Source: Rutpela maculata (Eukaryota > Arthropoda > Insecta > Coleoptera > Cerambycidae). Taken from it: DNA of 64,000 nt. Made by a program: the position numbers and the translations under genes. This document shows, one piece after another, positions 35,634 to 46,013 of the stretch (position 1 is its first letter; every line of letters starts with the position of its first letter). The notes beneath the pieces were generated by a model. The model was not told where the DNA came from, did no database searches, and was given only the letters and a program-made list of their open reading frames with translations. The stretch spans positions 169,706,425-169,770,424 of the forward strand of contig OW386285.2 in assembly GCA_936432065.2 (NCBI GenBank). Direction: 5' to 3'.

Positions 35634-36845
35634 AATTGAACAGGTTATGCTACAGAGACGCGTTCCTATTTAGAACCAAATTCATTCTTTTCGTTTTGTT
35701 TAGTACTCGCACAACTAGCTTAGAACCGATGTATACCAAATCTGCATTACATTTATGGCTCTACACCGACTACACCGAATGGAGACGAAAAAAAATTGAC
35801 CTAAATGTACATAAAGAATATATAAGCCTATAATAAATATTTAACTATTTTCTGTTCAGGGCCGTATAGAGCGGATGTGCGAGGTATGCACCGCACACCT
35901 TCGTCTATTTTTGGGGCGACTAGATTAGGGAACATTTTTTTAGATTTTCTCACCCCCGCTCATCAATTTTAATTTCGGTGGAAAATTGAAGTAAAAGGCG
36001 GTATTTTACCAGCGGCCAAATCTCTAGAAACAGCCCCGTTTCTGTTTGAGACTATGTGTAAACAAACAAATATATGTGCATTGTCACGTGGCTATGCTGC
36101 CGTAACGCCTCCTCATTGGTTACATATATTTGTTTTGACGTGGTCTGAGCTTGGTGAATAGACAATATAAATCATTATTTCATACTTTTAACTTTCCAGT
36201 TTCCTTCCTTGTAGTTGATTTTGGATTGATAAAAATTATATATAAAAGGGTGGTAGACAGAAACATTATTTAAATCAAAATAATAGTAATTTATGCAACA
36301 AGTGCATAAAGCGGTACGTTTTTCGCAAATGGGAAGTTTGATGTATGAGCCATAGATGAGTGCGTAAAAAAAAGCACTTTAATATACATAAGTTTCATAC
36401 AATATTTTTTCTACGACAGTCCTGAATTTCCATATTTGGACAAATAAATTTCAAAATTAGCTTAAACGTCAAAACAAATTCATAATTTGATATTTCTAAA
36501 GCGAGGATCGTGGGACAACTTCAATTGTTTCAATGCACTCATAGATCCGGCTATGCATAAGAGTGAAATAATGTTACTTTTTTTCGCTATTACCATGAAC
36601 ATATTACGTTTTACACACCAAATATGAAAAAAGTACAGTTTTTTTAAGTCGTAAACAAAATGATTTACTAACTTAAAAATTATATTTTAATATGCAACAC
36701 AGCACCTCAAAGCTACCAAATAATGGCACCTGGCACTAAGTACTATAATTGTTACTTGTTTTTACTTCGAACAGATATTTCAAATTCACCACTATTCTTT
36801 AGTAATAGTTAATCCTCATTAATTTACACATGAATAATAGGTGTA
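35634..36845. other. Spacer, mostly unassigned
   Basis: 35868-36030 (CAGGGCCGTATAGAGCGG and a GGTATGCACCGCACACC block) resembles the GC-rich terminal region of the element at 54095. 36060-36160 has a short inverted pair (ACAAACAAATATATG against CATATATTTGTTTTG). No gene seen; downstream exons of the Kae1-like gene were looked for here and not found. Confidence 0.4.
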
Positions 36846-37193
36846 TTAAAGGATACGACCAATACAATGATTAACTCCTAAAAGAGGTTTATTCCACAAT
36901 TGCGCTAGGACCCGTGCAACAACAGCAACAACGGCTAATGGAGCCCCCATTCCAGGTCCTTTTGTGTAACAAATTACATCAATATCAATTGGTTTTAATC
37001 CTGAGATCTTTAGGGATTCCTGTAAAATTTCCAATATATTATCTCTATGATGTTGTGCAGTTTCTTTTGGTAAAAATCCTTCACCAGGAGGGGTAATATA
37101 AGTTCTTCGGCAGTTTGACAATACTTCACCATCTCTTATAATTCCTATGCCTAATTTATTTGCACTCCCCTCGAAACCAATTGCAGTGACCAT
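36846..37193 (-). CDS. OSGEP: OSGEP/Kae1 (tRNA t6A synthase subunit), N-terminal part only
   Basis: 115 codons from ATG at 37191-37193: [60 protein letters not shown] and [14 protein letters not shown]. This is the start of the ASKHA fold of Kae1/OSGEP, the KEOPS subunit that transfers threonylcarbamoyl to A37 of ANN-decoding tRNAs. The family is about 335 residues long, so two thirds are missing. The match stops at HCIG: the next residue is Arg where the family has the second metal-binding His of HxxxH, then comes a stop. No good donor is seen. Either a 5' exon with a weak splice site or a truncated copy. Confidence 0.8.
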   Translation of the reverse strand: MVTAIGFEGSANKLGIGIIRDGEVLSNCRRTYITPPGEGFLPKETAQHHRDNILEILQESLKISGLKPIDIDVICYTKGPGMGAPLAVVAVVARVLAQLWNKPLLGVNHCIGRIL

Positions 37194-37436
37194 GGTGATT
37201 ATTACAAATTTATTATTATTTTCTCTTATGTAAACACCACAAGAGTTACAAATATCTTAGATAATATTCTTTAATCTATGGTTACAAAACTGTTCCTATC
37301 AGCGACATAATGGTTGCGTTCATCACGCGGTAGTGCTAACTGAGCGATCACTTATCATTTACGTCACTGATCAGTTGTGTGATGAACGGTGTTTTCTGCC
37401 ACAGTGATACATGAAACAGCTGAGCAGCGTTGCCAA
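37194..37436. promoter_or_regulatory. Upstream region of the Kae1-like gene with repeat remnants
   Basis: 37258-37280 (ATATTCTTTAATCTATGG) nearly repeats 52620-52637. 37310-37400 (GGTTGCGTTCATCACG, TGAGCGATCAC, GATGAACGGTG) shares blocks with 42560-42620 and 44157-44190. These look like MITE pieces. Any promoter of the Kae1-like gene would be here, but no core element is distinctive. Confidence 0.35.
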
Positions 37437-37826
37437 TGGACCACAATAGTGTGACGTTTCACTCCCACTCTAACTACTCCAACCTATTTCTCACATCGAC
37501 CTTATCGCCACTGTACATAAGACCATGGTTAAAATTTAATTTGAAATTTCAGAAAATCTGTGAATATTTAACTATTGAATTATCATCCTCATGTTTTAAC
37601 TTTAAAAGCTGCGCCTTCTTGTAATAATACTGTAATTTTTAAGTCCTCTTGAAATTTTTTCAGAAATTAATTGTTTATTGCGCACGCGTAATACGTATGT
37701 CGGGCATAACTCCATCTTCTTATTTTTATTTGTTTTCCTGGTTGAAGTTTAAGGTTATGTATAGTGGATTATTTCTTTTATAATTTTCAAGGATTTTACA
37801 GTATTTAAAGTGTTTGTATATCAAAA

Positions 37827-38514
37827 ATGGTAAAAAAATTACATTTTTCTGCGATTGCTCAATTTTTTAAGGATAAAGAAACACTCATGGTCAAGGTAGA
37901 AAGTTCTGTTGAAGCGCGAAGCGGGCCGCATGAAAGGAATTATTATGATCCTGAAGTGCTGACTGTTAAGGGAGAAGTTCATGCTAGCATGAGAGATAGA
38001 ATCTATAAAGTAGAGGTGTGTGCTTTTTTAAAAAAATATATTTTACTTTAAATGTAATTAATTGTTTTCAGATATTTTTGAATAACGGTAAAAATATAAC
38101 CGATGCAGAATGTGCTTGTCCAAGGGGATTATGGTTATGCCATCATATAGCTGCTCTGGCTCTCTTTGCACACTATAATATTTCTGTAAGAGTACGAACA
38201 TGCCAAAGGTGCTACGCAGCTATAGAAGTTCAGGCCGCAGTTTTAGTCGATGTATTGAAGCCATGAATTTGTACTAGGAGCAGTTCACCTTTCTAACATC
38301 GACGGTATGTGCGGTTATATTTAAATGTATAGATTTGTTTTACACATTGATGGCTTCGATGCATCTACTGAATTTGCGGTCTGAACTTCTAGCTGCATAG
38401 CAACTTCGGCATGTTCATACTGTAACAAATGAAGCGTGCTCATGGAATATGTCGTATTTACTAGACAGTTCAATTTTAAACTATTTTAATCAAATAGAAG
38501 TAAGTTCTGAATAA
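37827..38514 (+). pseudogene. SWIM zinc-finger gene inside a transposon, split by a MITE
   Basis: Exon 1 (37827-38015) starts MVKKLHFSAIAQFFKDKETL in a good context (caaaaATGG) and ends at GTGTGT. A 56 bp intron (38016-38071) with a T-rich TTTTCAG acceptor follows. Exon 2 keeps phase and holds CACPRGLWLCHHIAALALF, the CxC..CxH SWIM zinc motif. At 38189 a 234 bp MITE interrupts; after it the frame resumes as VTNEACSWNMSYLLDSS. It ends at TAA 38512-38514, or splices at GAA|GTAAGT (38500). SWIM proteins of this build in animals can carry a YqaJ-like nuclease domain downstream; that part is absent here. Link to a transposon accessory protein is inferred. Confidence 0.75.
38189..38422. mobile_element. 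234 bp palindromic MITE in SWIM exon 2 (TA target)
   Basis: The arms AGAGTACGAACATGCC and the complement of GGCATGTTCATACTG extend over about 70 bp each (CAGCTATAGAAGTTCAG against CTGAACTTCTAGCTG). TA flanks it at 38187-38188 and 38423-38424. Removal with one TA joins AAT ATT TCT GTA ACA AAT GAA in frame. Its left edge creates TCT|GTAAGAG, which resembles a 5' splice site. Confidence 0.85.
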
Positions 38515-38539
38515 ACGATACAATACGTAATTTCTTTAT

Positions 38540-39136
38540 TTATTTGCGTTTCTAAGTGAAAATACTTACAAATAAACATTTAAACACGAGGTTAGAGGCA
38601 AGGCCCCCACAAGGGAGGGTCAGTAGGTACTGTGGTACCCTGGGCCCGATTAGGCTAGTAAATACAATTCTCGCTCGTTTAAAAGACCTGGACAAATTTC
38701 TCCTAGGGGCGGGGACCTGCCAATGAATTTCGTACAGGGGCCTGGTTAGAGGACGAAAATTTATGATAACAGTATAAAATAATGGAAAGCAATTCAAATA
38801 AAAATAAATAAAACAGGCTTTGAGGTTAGAGCACAAAGAAATAATCAAAGAACTACGTTCTCAATAATTTTCCAGGCACTTGTAGAACGCATGCGCATAA
38901 ACAACAATTTAGAAAACATTTTTTTATTTATTCTCCGTAGAGAAAATTGATTACCACATGTAAAAAACTTATAATCCAGCTCTATTTTTATACTAGTAGT
39001 TAGGTTAGGTTTCAATAGTTAAATATGAAAAATAACGTAGCAATCCTCAGATACATTTTTAAGTAATTTATTTTGACCCTTAAAGCACATGTACATAAGG
39101 CATGCTTCAAAGAGTGGATGGAAAGGAATTCAAATT
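38540..39136. other. 3' part of the SWIM-bearing element, no gene recognised
   Basis: 38585-38770 is GC-richer (GGCCCCCACAAGGGAGGGTC, TGGGCCCG, TAGGGGCGGGGACC). Frames across it have no motif I recognise. It may be a further insertion or the remaining internal DNA of the element. Confidence 0.4.
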
Positions 39137-39174
39137 AACCTCCTCGTGAATGACGTCACGACTATTGTGGTCCA

Positions 39175-39600
39175 TTGGTGTGTAATTACACAAAATGCGT
39201 GTAATTTAGATGCTTGTGTGTAAAATGGTGTGTCAAAGAAATTGGTGTGTAATTTTGTGTAATTTCAAGAAAAAACTGGAGTGGAGAGCTCCCAGCATCC
39301 TTATTCTCGAAATCGGGGAACGGCGTTCTCATGAGAAAAGTGGGCGGAGTTCTCTTACAAAGCATTAAACCGTATTCTGGAGCAAAAGTGATCGTTCACA
39401 TCACACGTTTGTAAGAGAATACTCTTCTCTTGCTATTTTTCAAGGGAACGGAGCGTTCTCCTAGGAAAATATCGCTGGAGTTTGCGCAATGATTCTGTTT
39501 TGTGCGTTCTTAACCTCGTTTTTTAAAATATGTGGTTATCAATAATTATCATTAGACGAAAAGAGTTTATTGATTATTTTTTTATCGTTAGCTGAGTGAA
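39175..39600. repeat. Unassigned repeats
   Basis: 39175-39270 has several GGTGTGTAATT units. 39320-39350 (CATGAGAAAAGTGGGCGGAG) is the complement of a block in the 137 bp tandem units at 43884-44157 (CTCCGCCCACTTCTCACGGG). No gene. Confidence 0.45.
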
Positions 39601-39619
39601 TGCTATAAGTTCATTTAAT

Positions 39620-39790
39620 AAAGCCGAAGGAAGAGCTGCTGTTTAGAATAGAAATATATGCCTTTGGTTTCAGTGTCTACTCAAGCATAGGGTATACACT
39701 ATACCCCTAAAAGAGCATCAAAAACAATTAAGGCTTGTTGTGTGCTTCATGCTTCATAACATGTATAAAAGCAAATATACTTGTTGATGC
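39620..39790 (+). pseudogene. PIF/Harbinger transposase C-terminal remnant
   Basis: Two adjacent frames give WFQCLLKHRVYT and then YTPKRASKTIKACCVLHA. These match the DDE_4 (HARBI1-type) C-terminal pattern, R-F-x-C-L-x-K-H-R-V..Y-x-P-x-x-A-x-K-I-I-x-A-C-V-L-H-N. One frameshift separates the two and a stop follows HAS. The upstream catalytic part is absent. Confidence 0.65.
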
Positions 39791-41085
39791 CGAACAGGTA
39801 GAATTTGGGATATATCAAGAACAAATCGTTGAAGAAAGGCCTCACAACAGAGTCAATCTTGATTTGACTTATTACTGATTTGTCAGAAAATTTTATTCTT
39901 GAAAAAACACTTTGACATGGGCAAAATTTAGGTTGCGTGTACAGGGTAAAATGCAAAGAATAAAATCATGTGATGGCACCAAATCAAAATATCAGAATTA
40001 AAAGCGTTAAATATATATAATGTAGAAAATGCTGATGTTTTATTGCCCGATGCACACTTTCTGTGAAAATCACATGCCTAAATATTGAAAGAAAAAACTG
40101 GGTTTTCTCAATTTTTAAAATGATTTTCTCAAATGTGTATCGAGCAGAAATTCATTTGGTTGTTTTAAGATTTTTTGATTTTAAATGTTTTTTGATTAGG
40201 CGACACAACTTTTTATTTCTAGCACACAGCCTAAATTTTGTCTATGTCAAAAGCTTTTTCTCTACGCACCAACTTTTATCATGATACAATGTTCAATATT
40301 TGTGTATTTGTGCTTCATGCAGATTTTATTTTTTTTGTAAAACGTTTATTACTATGATTCCCCCCCCCCAAAAAAAATAGATTTATTATGGAATATCTGT
40401 TTTCTTTTATTATTAGTTATATATAAATACCATAAAAAAATAATAGGTAATAAAAAGGGAAGAATTTATGAAAATACTTTAAATTAGGTACACTGAATTA
40501 TCACAATTACAGTTCATTGATAAATTTGAGTATAGTATAATAGAAAACTCTATGCACGAATTTCTCTAGTGTGGTGACCACAACCACCCTAAAAACAAGA
40601 AATAACCTCTTACACTATAATAACAAATGTTATGCATAAACTAGTAACTGTTATGCTAATAACAAAATCGTTGAAAACAATTGGTAATACGAAAAAGTTT
40701 CACTTTTTTAATAACATCCTACAAACGGCAAATAGAACAGTTTTTAATTTTGAGGTTATAAATATGAACAATCTATGCTTCTTTTCATCTGAAAACGGCA
40801 GGTATTGATAATGAATTAGTCCAAAGGTACTTTAGTATAATTAAATTGTTATAAATGAATATTTATTATAATTATGATAAATATTCTTTCACATCTTTAA
40901 CTTCCTGCAAAATATTTTCTTGCATTTCCACAGATCTTTTTAAACATTGTAATATCTCCTTTCATATTCGGCCCTAAAAATTAAATACTTTCGCTTTTCT
41001 TCGTAGCACTTAAATAATACAATTTTATTTTCAATAAAATTATAGCATAAACAGCATTCATTTATAAAAACTAGGTTAGTTTCGA
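39791..41085. other. AT-rich interior of the Harbinger remnant
   Basis: Apart from the Myb-like C-terminus at 40872-40960 nothing is recognised. A C8/A8 homopolymer lies at 40362-40378. Confidence 0.4.
40872..40960 (-). pseudogene. Possible Myb/SANT-like accessory protein C-terminus
   Basis: Minus-strand frame EILQCLKRSVEMQENILQEV then KDVKEYLS and stop. It is a short helical tail of the type found at the end of Myb/SANT-like proteins encoded next to Harbinger transposases. It points toward the transposase remnant at 39620-39790, so the two 3' ends face each other, the arrangement expected for such a pair. Short, so tentative. Confidence 0.4.
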
Positions 41086-41093
41086 AACTAATG

Positions 41094-42048
41094 TAGGGAT
41101 GTTCGATCTAGATCGATCTTTTTACGTACGATTCTCGATATTTTGAATCGATCTTTTGATGAACGATTAATCAGTATATCGATTCTTTTATTTCAAGATC
41201 GAATAAAAAAGATCGACTTTTATTAAACAATGTATTATATGTAGTCAAATTAAAGGCTTATTGCAAAATCTGGCGTATTTAGATTGAAATCGGAAATCGC
41301 GGATGGTAAGCTTTGTCCCATGCCGCCATCTATTGAACATTTGGTAACTATAAAGAAACACCTCATTTTTATTACAGATTACAGTTTCAGTCTTGGGGCG
41401 TTTGGGCAGTTTTAGTACAAAGGTATACAGGCATATTCAGTTTTATTATGATATATGATGAATCCCCGTTCCCATGTATTGTATTCTATTGATTGAGAAG
41501 TTACTCTTTAGATATACATGTTTGTACTTTTGTACCACAGTAAAAATGTTATTAAAGGTTCTAAAGATAATGTAATAGATGTAAAATAGCACTATTGCCA
41601 TTGCCATCTGGCGATAGCTGGATTCAAGTTTAAAAGCACCATACAAACATAAAAATCAATTTATTTTAAGGCCATCTGTTTTTATTATTATTTACTATGC
41701 TATCCAGTTCCGAACTTCAGTTAATAAACGAAACAATTTTCCATGTCTCTGTCTGTAATGAGGTAATAAAGTGTAATAGATTCATGTTCATAATAAACAA
41801 GCAAACGTGATAGAAAGAAAACTTCTACTCCTGAACTATACGAAATAAAGTGTTCTGCATTTTTGAGAGCAACTGGCATAAAAAAATTGTTTTTGGTAAC
41901 AATATTGAAATTACGAAATCGATTTGCATAAAATCGATTTTCTAGAAAATCGATTTTTTTGTCTCGATTTTTTTCTGAATCGATATTACGCAAATCGATC
42001 TGAATCGATCTAGAAGATCGATATTTTTGAAAGAATCGAACATCCCTA
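41094..42048. mobile_element. 955 bp hAT-type MITE, 8 bp TSD AACTAATG
   Basis: Ends TAGGGATGTTCGAT and ATCGAACATCCCTA. AACTAATG is repeated at 41086-41093 and 42049-42056. Subterminal parts are full of ATCGATCT/AGATCGAT units on both sides. The interior has no transposase. Confidence 0.9.
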
Positions 42049-42149
42049 AACTAATGTTCCCTTTTAAGCGCCAAAAATACGTGGCTTCTATTGGTGGATT
42101 CTACAGTAAAATATGTGGCAACATTGAATCATCTGTTCCTCGAGTGATC

Positions 42150-42443
42150 CACGGTCAATAAACGATACGGTTGCATCAATCAGCAGCTTTAGGACGACAG
42201 AGACGCGGGGGGCGGGAAACCGAATGAAAGAGACAGACATATCTGATTTCCGTGCAGAAGACAGAGACAAAGATTCCAGTAGGGTCTACAGCCTACGTCA
42301 CCTGTAGACACTACAAGCATCTTTGTCTCTGTCTTTTGCACGGAAATCAGATATGTCTATCTTTTTCATTCGATTTCCCGCCCCCCGCGTCTCTCTCGTC
42401 CTAAAGCTGCTGATTGATGCAACCGTATCGTTTATTGACCGTG
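42150..42443. mobile_element. 294 bp palindromic MITE, copy 1, 9 bp TSD CGAGTGATC
   Basis: Nearly full-length palindrome from CACGGTCAATAAACGATACG to its complement. TSD CGAGTGATC at 42141-42149 and 42444-42452. A 9 bp TSD with long TIRs points to Mutator-like elements. The second copy, 50900-51193, has the same length. Confidence 0.9.
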
Positions 42444-42452
42444 CGAGTGATC

Positions 42453-42634
42453 GACATCCCATATGTTCGAGAATACCGATTTTAGAGCACAAGAGAATAG
42501 CGAGGGATGTGAATGATCCTTTCCGTGATGTGAACGTTCCCGTTCTCTCACACTCGAGAATTAGGGCCCTGAGCGATCACCTGTGATCAGTCGGGCTAAC
42601 ACCGTTCATGCAAAATGATCAGTGAGCGCTACTG
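42453..42634. other. Spacer of repeat pieces
   Basis: Contains GAGCGATCACCTGTGATCAG and CACCGTTCATGC, blocks shared with 37320-37410 and 44157-44190, probably ends of a MITE family. No gene. Confidence 0.4.
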
Positions 42635-43883
42635 GGACCTCTATTCTGTAATTATGGGGAGAGTGAGCATTCATCGTGCGAAGCGAGAGCTCCCATCACA
42701 CGCATCTCACCCGACCGTCCTTCACTGCATTCCGAAAGTGCAGTGAATAAGTGATAAACGTGAAGCGATTCATCGAGAATAGCCGAATTTACAACCAATT
42801 AGGTGGACGCAAAAGCGTCAGCTGTTCAGTGGTCGATTAATGATGCAAAGGGTTAATCTTATGAAGAACTTGCTGTTCCCCTTCCAAATCCTCCTCGGCA
42901 TCACGAAGATGTCGTAAAACCTATAATTTATTTATTGACCGAACATTCCGTAAGGATATACCCTCGTTATTGGTAATGTATATTTAAAAAAAATATGAGT
43001 ATAATAAACTAAAAGAGTAATTGTAATATTTGCTAAGAATTATATTATTACTACCACATTGACGATGAGCAAATCCGCAATGTCCATTCTGGTTCACAAA
43101 TTTAACAACAATAATTTTTGGTTGACGCAAACTGTCATAAAAGTACGATTAGAATTGCCGTTCTCCCGGGAACTGACTGATTCCCTCACGATATAGCAGA
43201 CCTCCATTCCGTAATTATGGGGAGAGTGAGCATTCATCATGCGAAGCGAGAGCTCCCATCACACGCGTCTCACCCGATCGTCCTAGATTGTATTCTGTAA
43301 GTGCAGTGAATAGGTGGTGAACGTGAAGCGATTGAGCGAGAATAGCCGAATTTACAACCAATTAGGTTGGCGCAATAGCATCAGCTGTTCAGTGTTCCGT
43401 TGTTATTTTATTGGGTCCACCTTTGTAGAAACTTAGTGATAGTATTTACTTTATGCTATGGGGGCTTGCATGAAAGGATTATATCACGGGCAAGTTCTTT
43501 GCTGACCCTCCTTATAAATGCTCAGTCGGTTAATGGTCAAAAGGGTTAATCTTACGACTTGCCGTTCCCCTTCCAAATCCTCCTCGGCATCAGGAAAATC
43601 TCGTAATACCTAGAATTTATTTATTGAACAACAATTCCGTAAGGATATACCCTCGTTATTGGTAACATGTATTTAAAAAAATATGACTATAATAAAATAA
43701 AAGAGAAACTGTAATATTTGCTAAGAATTATATTATTGTTAACTCATTGACGATGAGCAACTCCGCAATGTCTATTCTGAGTCAAAGATTTAACAACAAT
43801 AATTTTTGGCAGACGCAAACTGTCATAAAAGTAGGTTAGGATCACCGTTCTCCCGGGGAGCTGACGGATTCCCTCACGATTTA
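42635..43883. repeat. Tandem duplication of an about 565 bp unit
   Basis: Unit 1 starts at 42635 (GACCTCTATTCTGTAATTAT) and unit 2 at 43199 (GACCTCCATTCCGTAATTAT). Both run through GAGAATAGCCGAATTTACAA, GATATACCCTCGTTATTGGT and GACGCAAACTGTCATAAAAG. Unit 2 has an extra stretch of about 140 bp at 43402-43540. Confidence 0.85.
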
Positions 43884-44157
43884 CCAGTAGAAGTAAGTTC
43901 ACGCATTTTTCGTACGAGGTGATCACTCCCTTAGTTACAGAATAGACTTTTATTCATTTTCAAGTGAACTCCGCCCACTTCTCACGGGAATGTGCTTTCA
44001 CGCTTTTATAGAATAGAGATCCAGTAGAAGTAAGTTCGCGCATTTTTCGTACGAGGTGATCACTCCCTTAGTTACAGAATAGAGTTTTATTCATTTTCAA
44101 GTGAACTCCGCCCACTTCTCACGGGAATGTGCTTTCACGCTTTTACAGAATAGAGGT
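43884..44157. repeat. Two tandem 137 bp units
   Basis: CCAGTAGAAGTAAGTTC starts both units (43884 and 44021). They are almost identical through GGTGATCACTCCCTTAGTTA and CTCCGCCCACTTCTCACGGG to CTTTTAYAGAATAGAG. Confidence 0.9.
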
Positions 44158-44186
44158 CCTGATCGCTCACCGTGATGAACGCAACC

Positions 44187-44324
44187 AATAGCTGTTTTCT
44201 TTCGTGCTGAACGAACTGATTGCAATCACTAAACAGCCAATCAAATCGAGGAATTTTTGATTCGATCTCTATTGGTTGCTTACTGATGGTGTTCAGTTTG
44301 TTCAGCACGAAAGAAAATAGCTAA
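44187..44324. mobile_element. Short palindromic MITE
   Basis: AATAGCTGTTTTCTTTCGTG at the left pairs with CACGAAAGAAAATAGCTAAT at the right, with CAACCAATA / TATTGGTTG pairs around it. TSD not resolved. Confidence 0.6.
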
Positions 44325-44975
44325 TAAGGAGAGACTGGAAAAGTAGGCGTGGCACATGGCCAGAACATATTCAAGCACAGAAGAAGAATCAATCAGAAGG
44401 GAATGTCGGCAAAAAATCCTTTGATCTCGTGTTGTAAATCTCCGCCATACTATTGTTGGGCGAGTTCAGGAGAGTACTCAATATTTTTTACTTTTTTATT
44501 TTTATTTTTTACTTTTAGGAACGGCCCGGTAGAGAATCAGAAAACCTGTGAAACATTAGATGAAGACAAATAATATTTGTTTTAGATTTTCAATGTTTCT
44601 TAACTAATTAGGCGGCATCATGATACAAACTGTATCACGAGGCGAGATCACGCCATTTGTCGCTGACGATCTGGTTACAGAAGAAATCCGTGTTCCGGGC
44701 CTGACACGATTTTTTACAATTCCGTCCGAGACTGACAGTGCGCGATGTAGATGCGCGAAATTTTCCCGCCAATGAGAGAGTATATTCTGATTGTTTCTTC
44801 TTTTGTGATTCAAGCAACTAGTCCGCATGGGCGTCACTTGAACTTAACGTTATGGAATTTGCGAATATTTTAGAAATATATAGAGCAGCATTTACTCCGT
44901 TTTTAAATATAATATAATTTATTACTACTTCTACAGCAATTTGACTAATAGATTTGACTCAACTAATAATAGAAC
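44325..44975. other. No gene recognised
   Basis: Open frames of 60-77 codons on both strands have no motif. Nothing else seen. Confidence 0.4.
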
Positions 44976-45460
44976 CGCAGATCAAACAAACCAGATGTTT
45001 CACTTATGACGTTTCATGGTTTAGATAATAAATCAACTCCTGGAAGGTACGAATTTGTGTAGTGATCTGCGCATATACCAAGCAGTCTTAACCAGCGAGT
45101 ATAGACACAGGAGGGAGGTGATGACACGTAACAATAATTAAAAGTCACCTAATAAATACTCAAAAAAACCACTTAAATGTATAACAATAAGAACCCCAAG
45201 CTTCAATAGAATATACTGCATTCCAAAATAATTAATATCACTGGTGTAGCTGATGACGACTTCCATCTCTGAGATTTCAGTACTAAACACTCTCTCCTGT
45301 GATATTGTACTCGCTGGTCTTAACTTCCATGTCAACCGCTAGGTTGCTCTGTTTATGACTTCTGCGCAGAATCCTGGAAGGTAAACGTCACACGACAAAA
45401 CATGAAACTGGTTACATAGGGAATACTATTAAGTGAAACATCTGGTTTGTTTGATCTGTG
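44976..45460. mobile_element. 485 bp foldback MITE, TSD ATAGAAC
   Basis: CGCAGATCAAACAAACCAGA at the left and its complement ending GGTTTGTTTGATCTGTG at the right. ATAGAAC occurs at 44969-44975 and 45461-45467 (7 bp, or 8 if one base has changed). Inner arms also pair (TCTTAACCAGCGAGTA against TACTCGCTGGTCTTAA). A hAT affinity is possible. Confidence 0.8.
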
Positions 45461-45695
45461 ATAGAACAGCAATAAAAAACAATGTTCATTCATTAATTGT
45501 ATCCCTCAAAGTAGTACATAGTTACTTTAACATTTTACTTATTTCAACGCAGTTTCAACATCTTAATACTTTTGTAATAATTTTACTTACGTTAGTTAAT
45601 TTTTAAATGTATTTTTAAATATTATTGTATTGTAATGATTTTCCGTTAAATTAATAAATGATCAATTTCTAGTTTTGAAATGACTTATTTAATTT
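45461..45695. other. No gene recognised
   Basis: AT-rich, no repeat or motif seen. Confidence 0.3.
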
Positions 45696-45698
45696 TAA

Positions 45699-45826
45699 GG
45701 CCACTGTTAGACTATAAAAGTTCTTTGACAAAGATATTTTATGAGTAATTTGATAGATATTTTATGTCATAAAATATCTTTTATAAAAAATCTTTGTCAA
45801 AGAACTTTTGTAGTCTAATGATGGCC
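45699..45826. mobile_element. 128 bp Harbinger-type MITE, TSD TAA
   Basis: Palindromic, GGCCACTGTTAGACTATAAA to the complement ending GTAGTCTAATGATGGCC, with TAA at 45696-45698 and 45827-45829. A GGCC end and a TWA 3 bp target fit PIF/Harbinger. Confidence 0.8.
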
Positions 45827-46013
45827 TAAGCATTTGTTTGAAAATCATTTAAAATTCCCGCCTATGCCAATCCCACCTATATCAAAAAGGCGGGAATACA
45901 GCGCTACCCACGACGTAAGTTTTGCTGTTTAAAAAATTCTTGAGAGTTGCCTATCTATATTAGTGATGGGCGATATCGTGATTTTTCTTCGACCATATAT
46001 TATCTAGACTCGG

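Larger units (their letters stand above)
37437..39174. mobile_element. 1.74 kb TSD-less TIR element carrying a SWIM zinc-finger gene
   Basis: Ends: TGGACCACAATAGTGTGACG at the left and the complement TGGACCACAATAGTCGTGAC at the right, differing by a one-base indel at the position where the two ends of the 387 bp MITE also differ. The flanks are CCAA and TTGG, so the restored site CCAA|TTGG has no duplication. The shared TGGACC....TAGT.GTGACGT pattern ties it to the 387 bp MITEs. It encloses a spliced SWIM gene and a unique 3' part, but no DDE transposase, so it is an internally deleted copy. Confidence 0.7.

Noticed and set aside
38552..38848. 98-codon minus-strand frame with RP-rich segment
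   Set aside because: GC-rich repeat-like DNA inside a transposon; no family recognised.
42088..42586. Three overlapping frames with the same MSLSSARKSDMS-like start
   Set aside because: They are the palindromic arms of the 294 bp MITE read on both strands.
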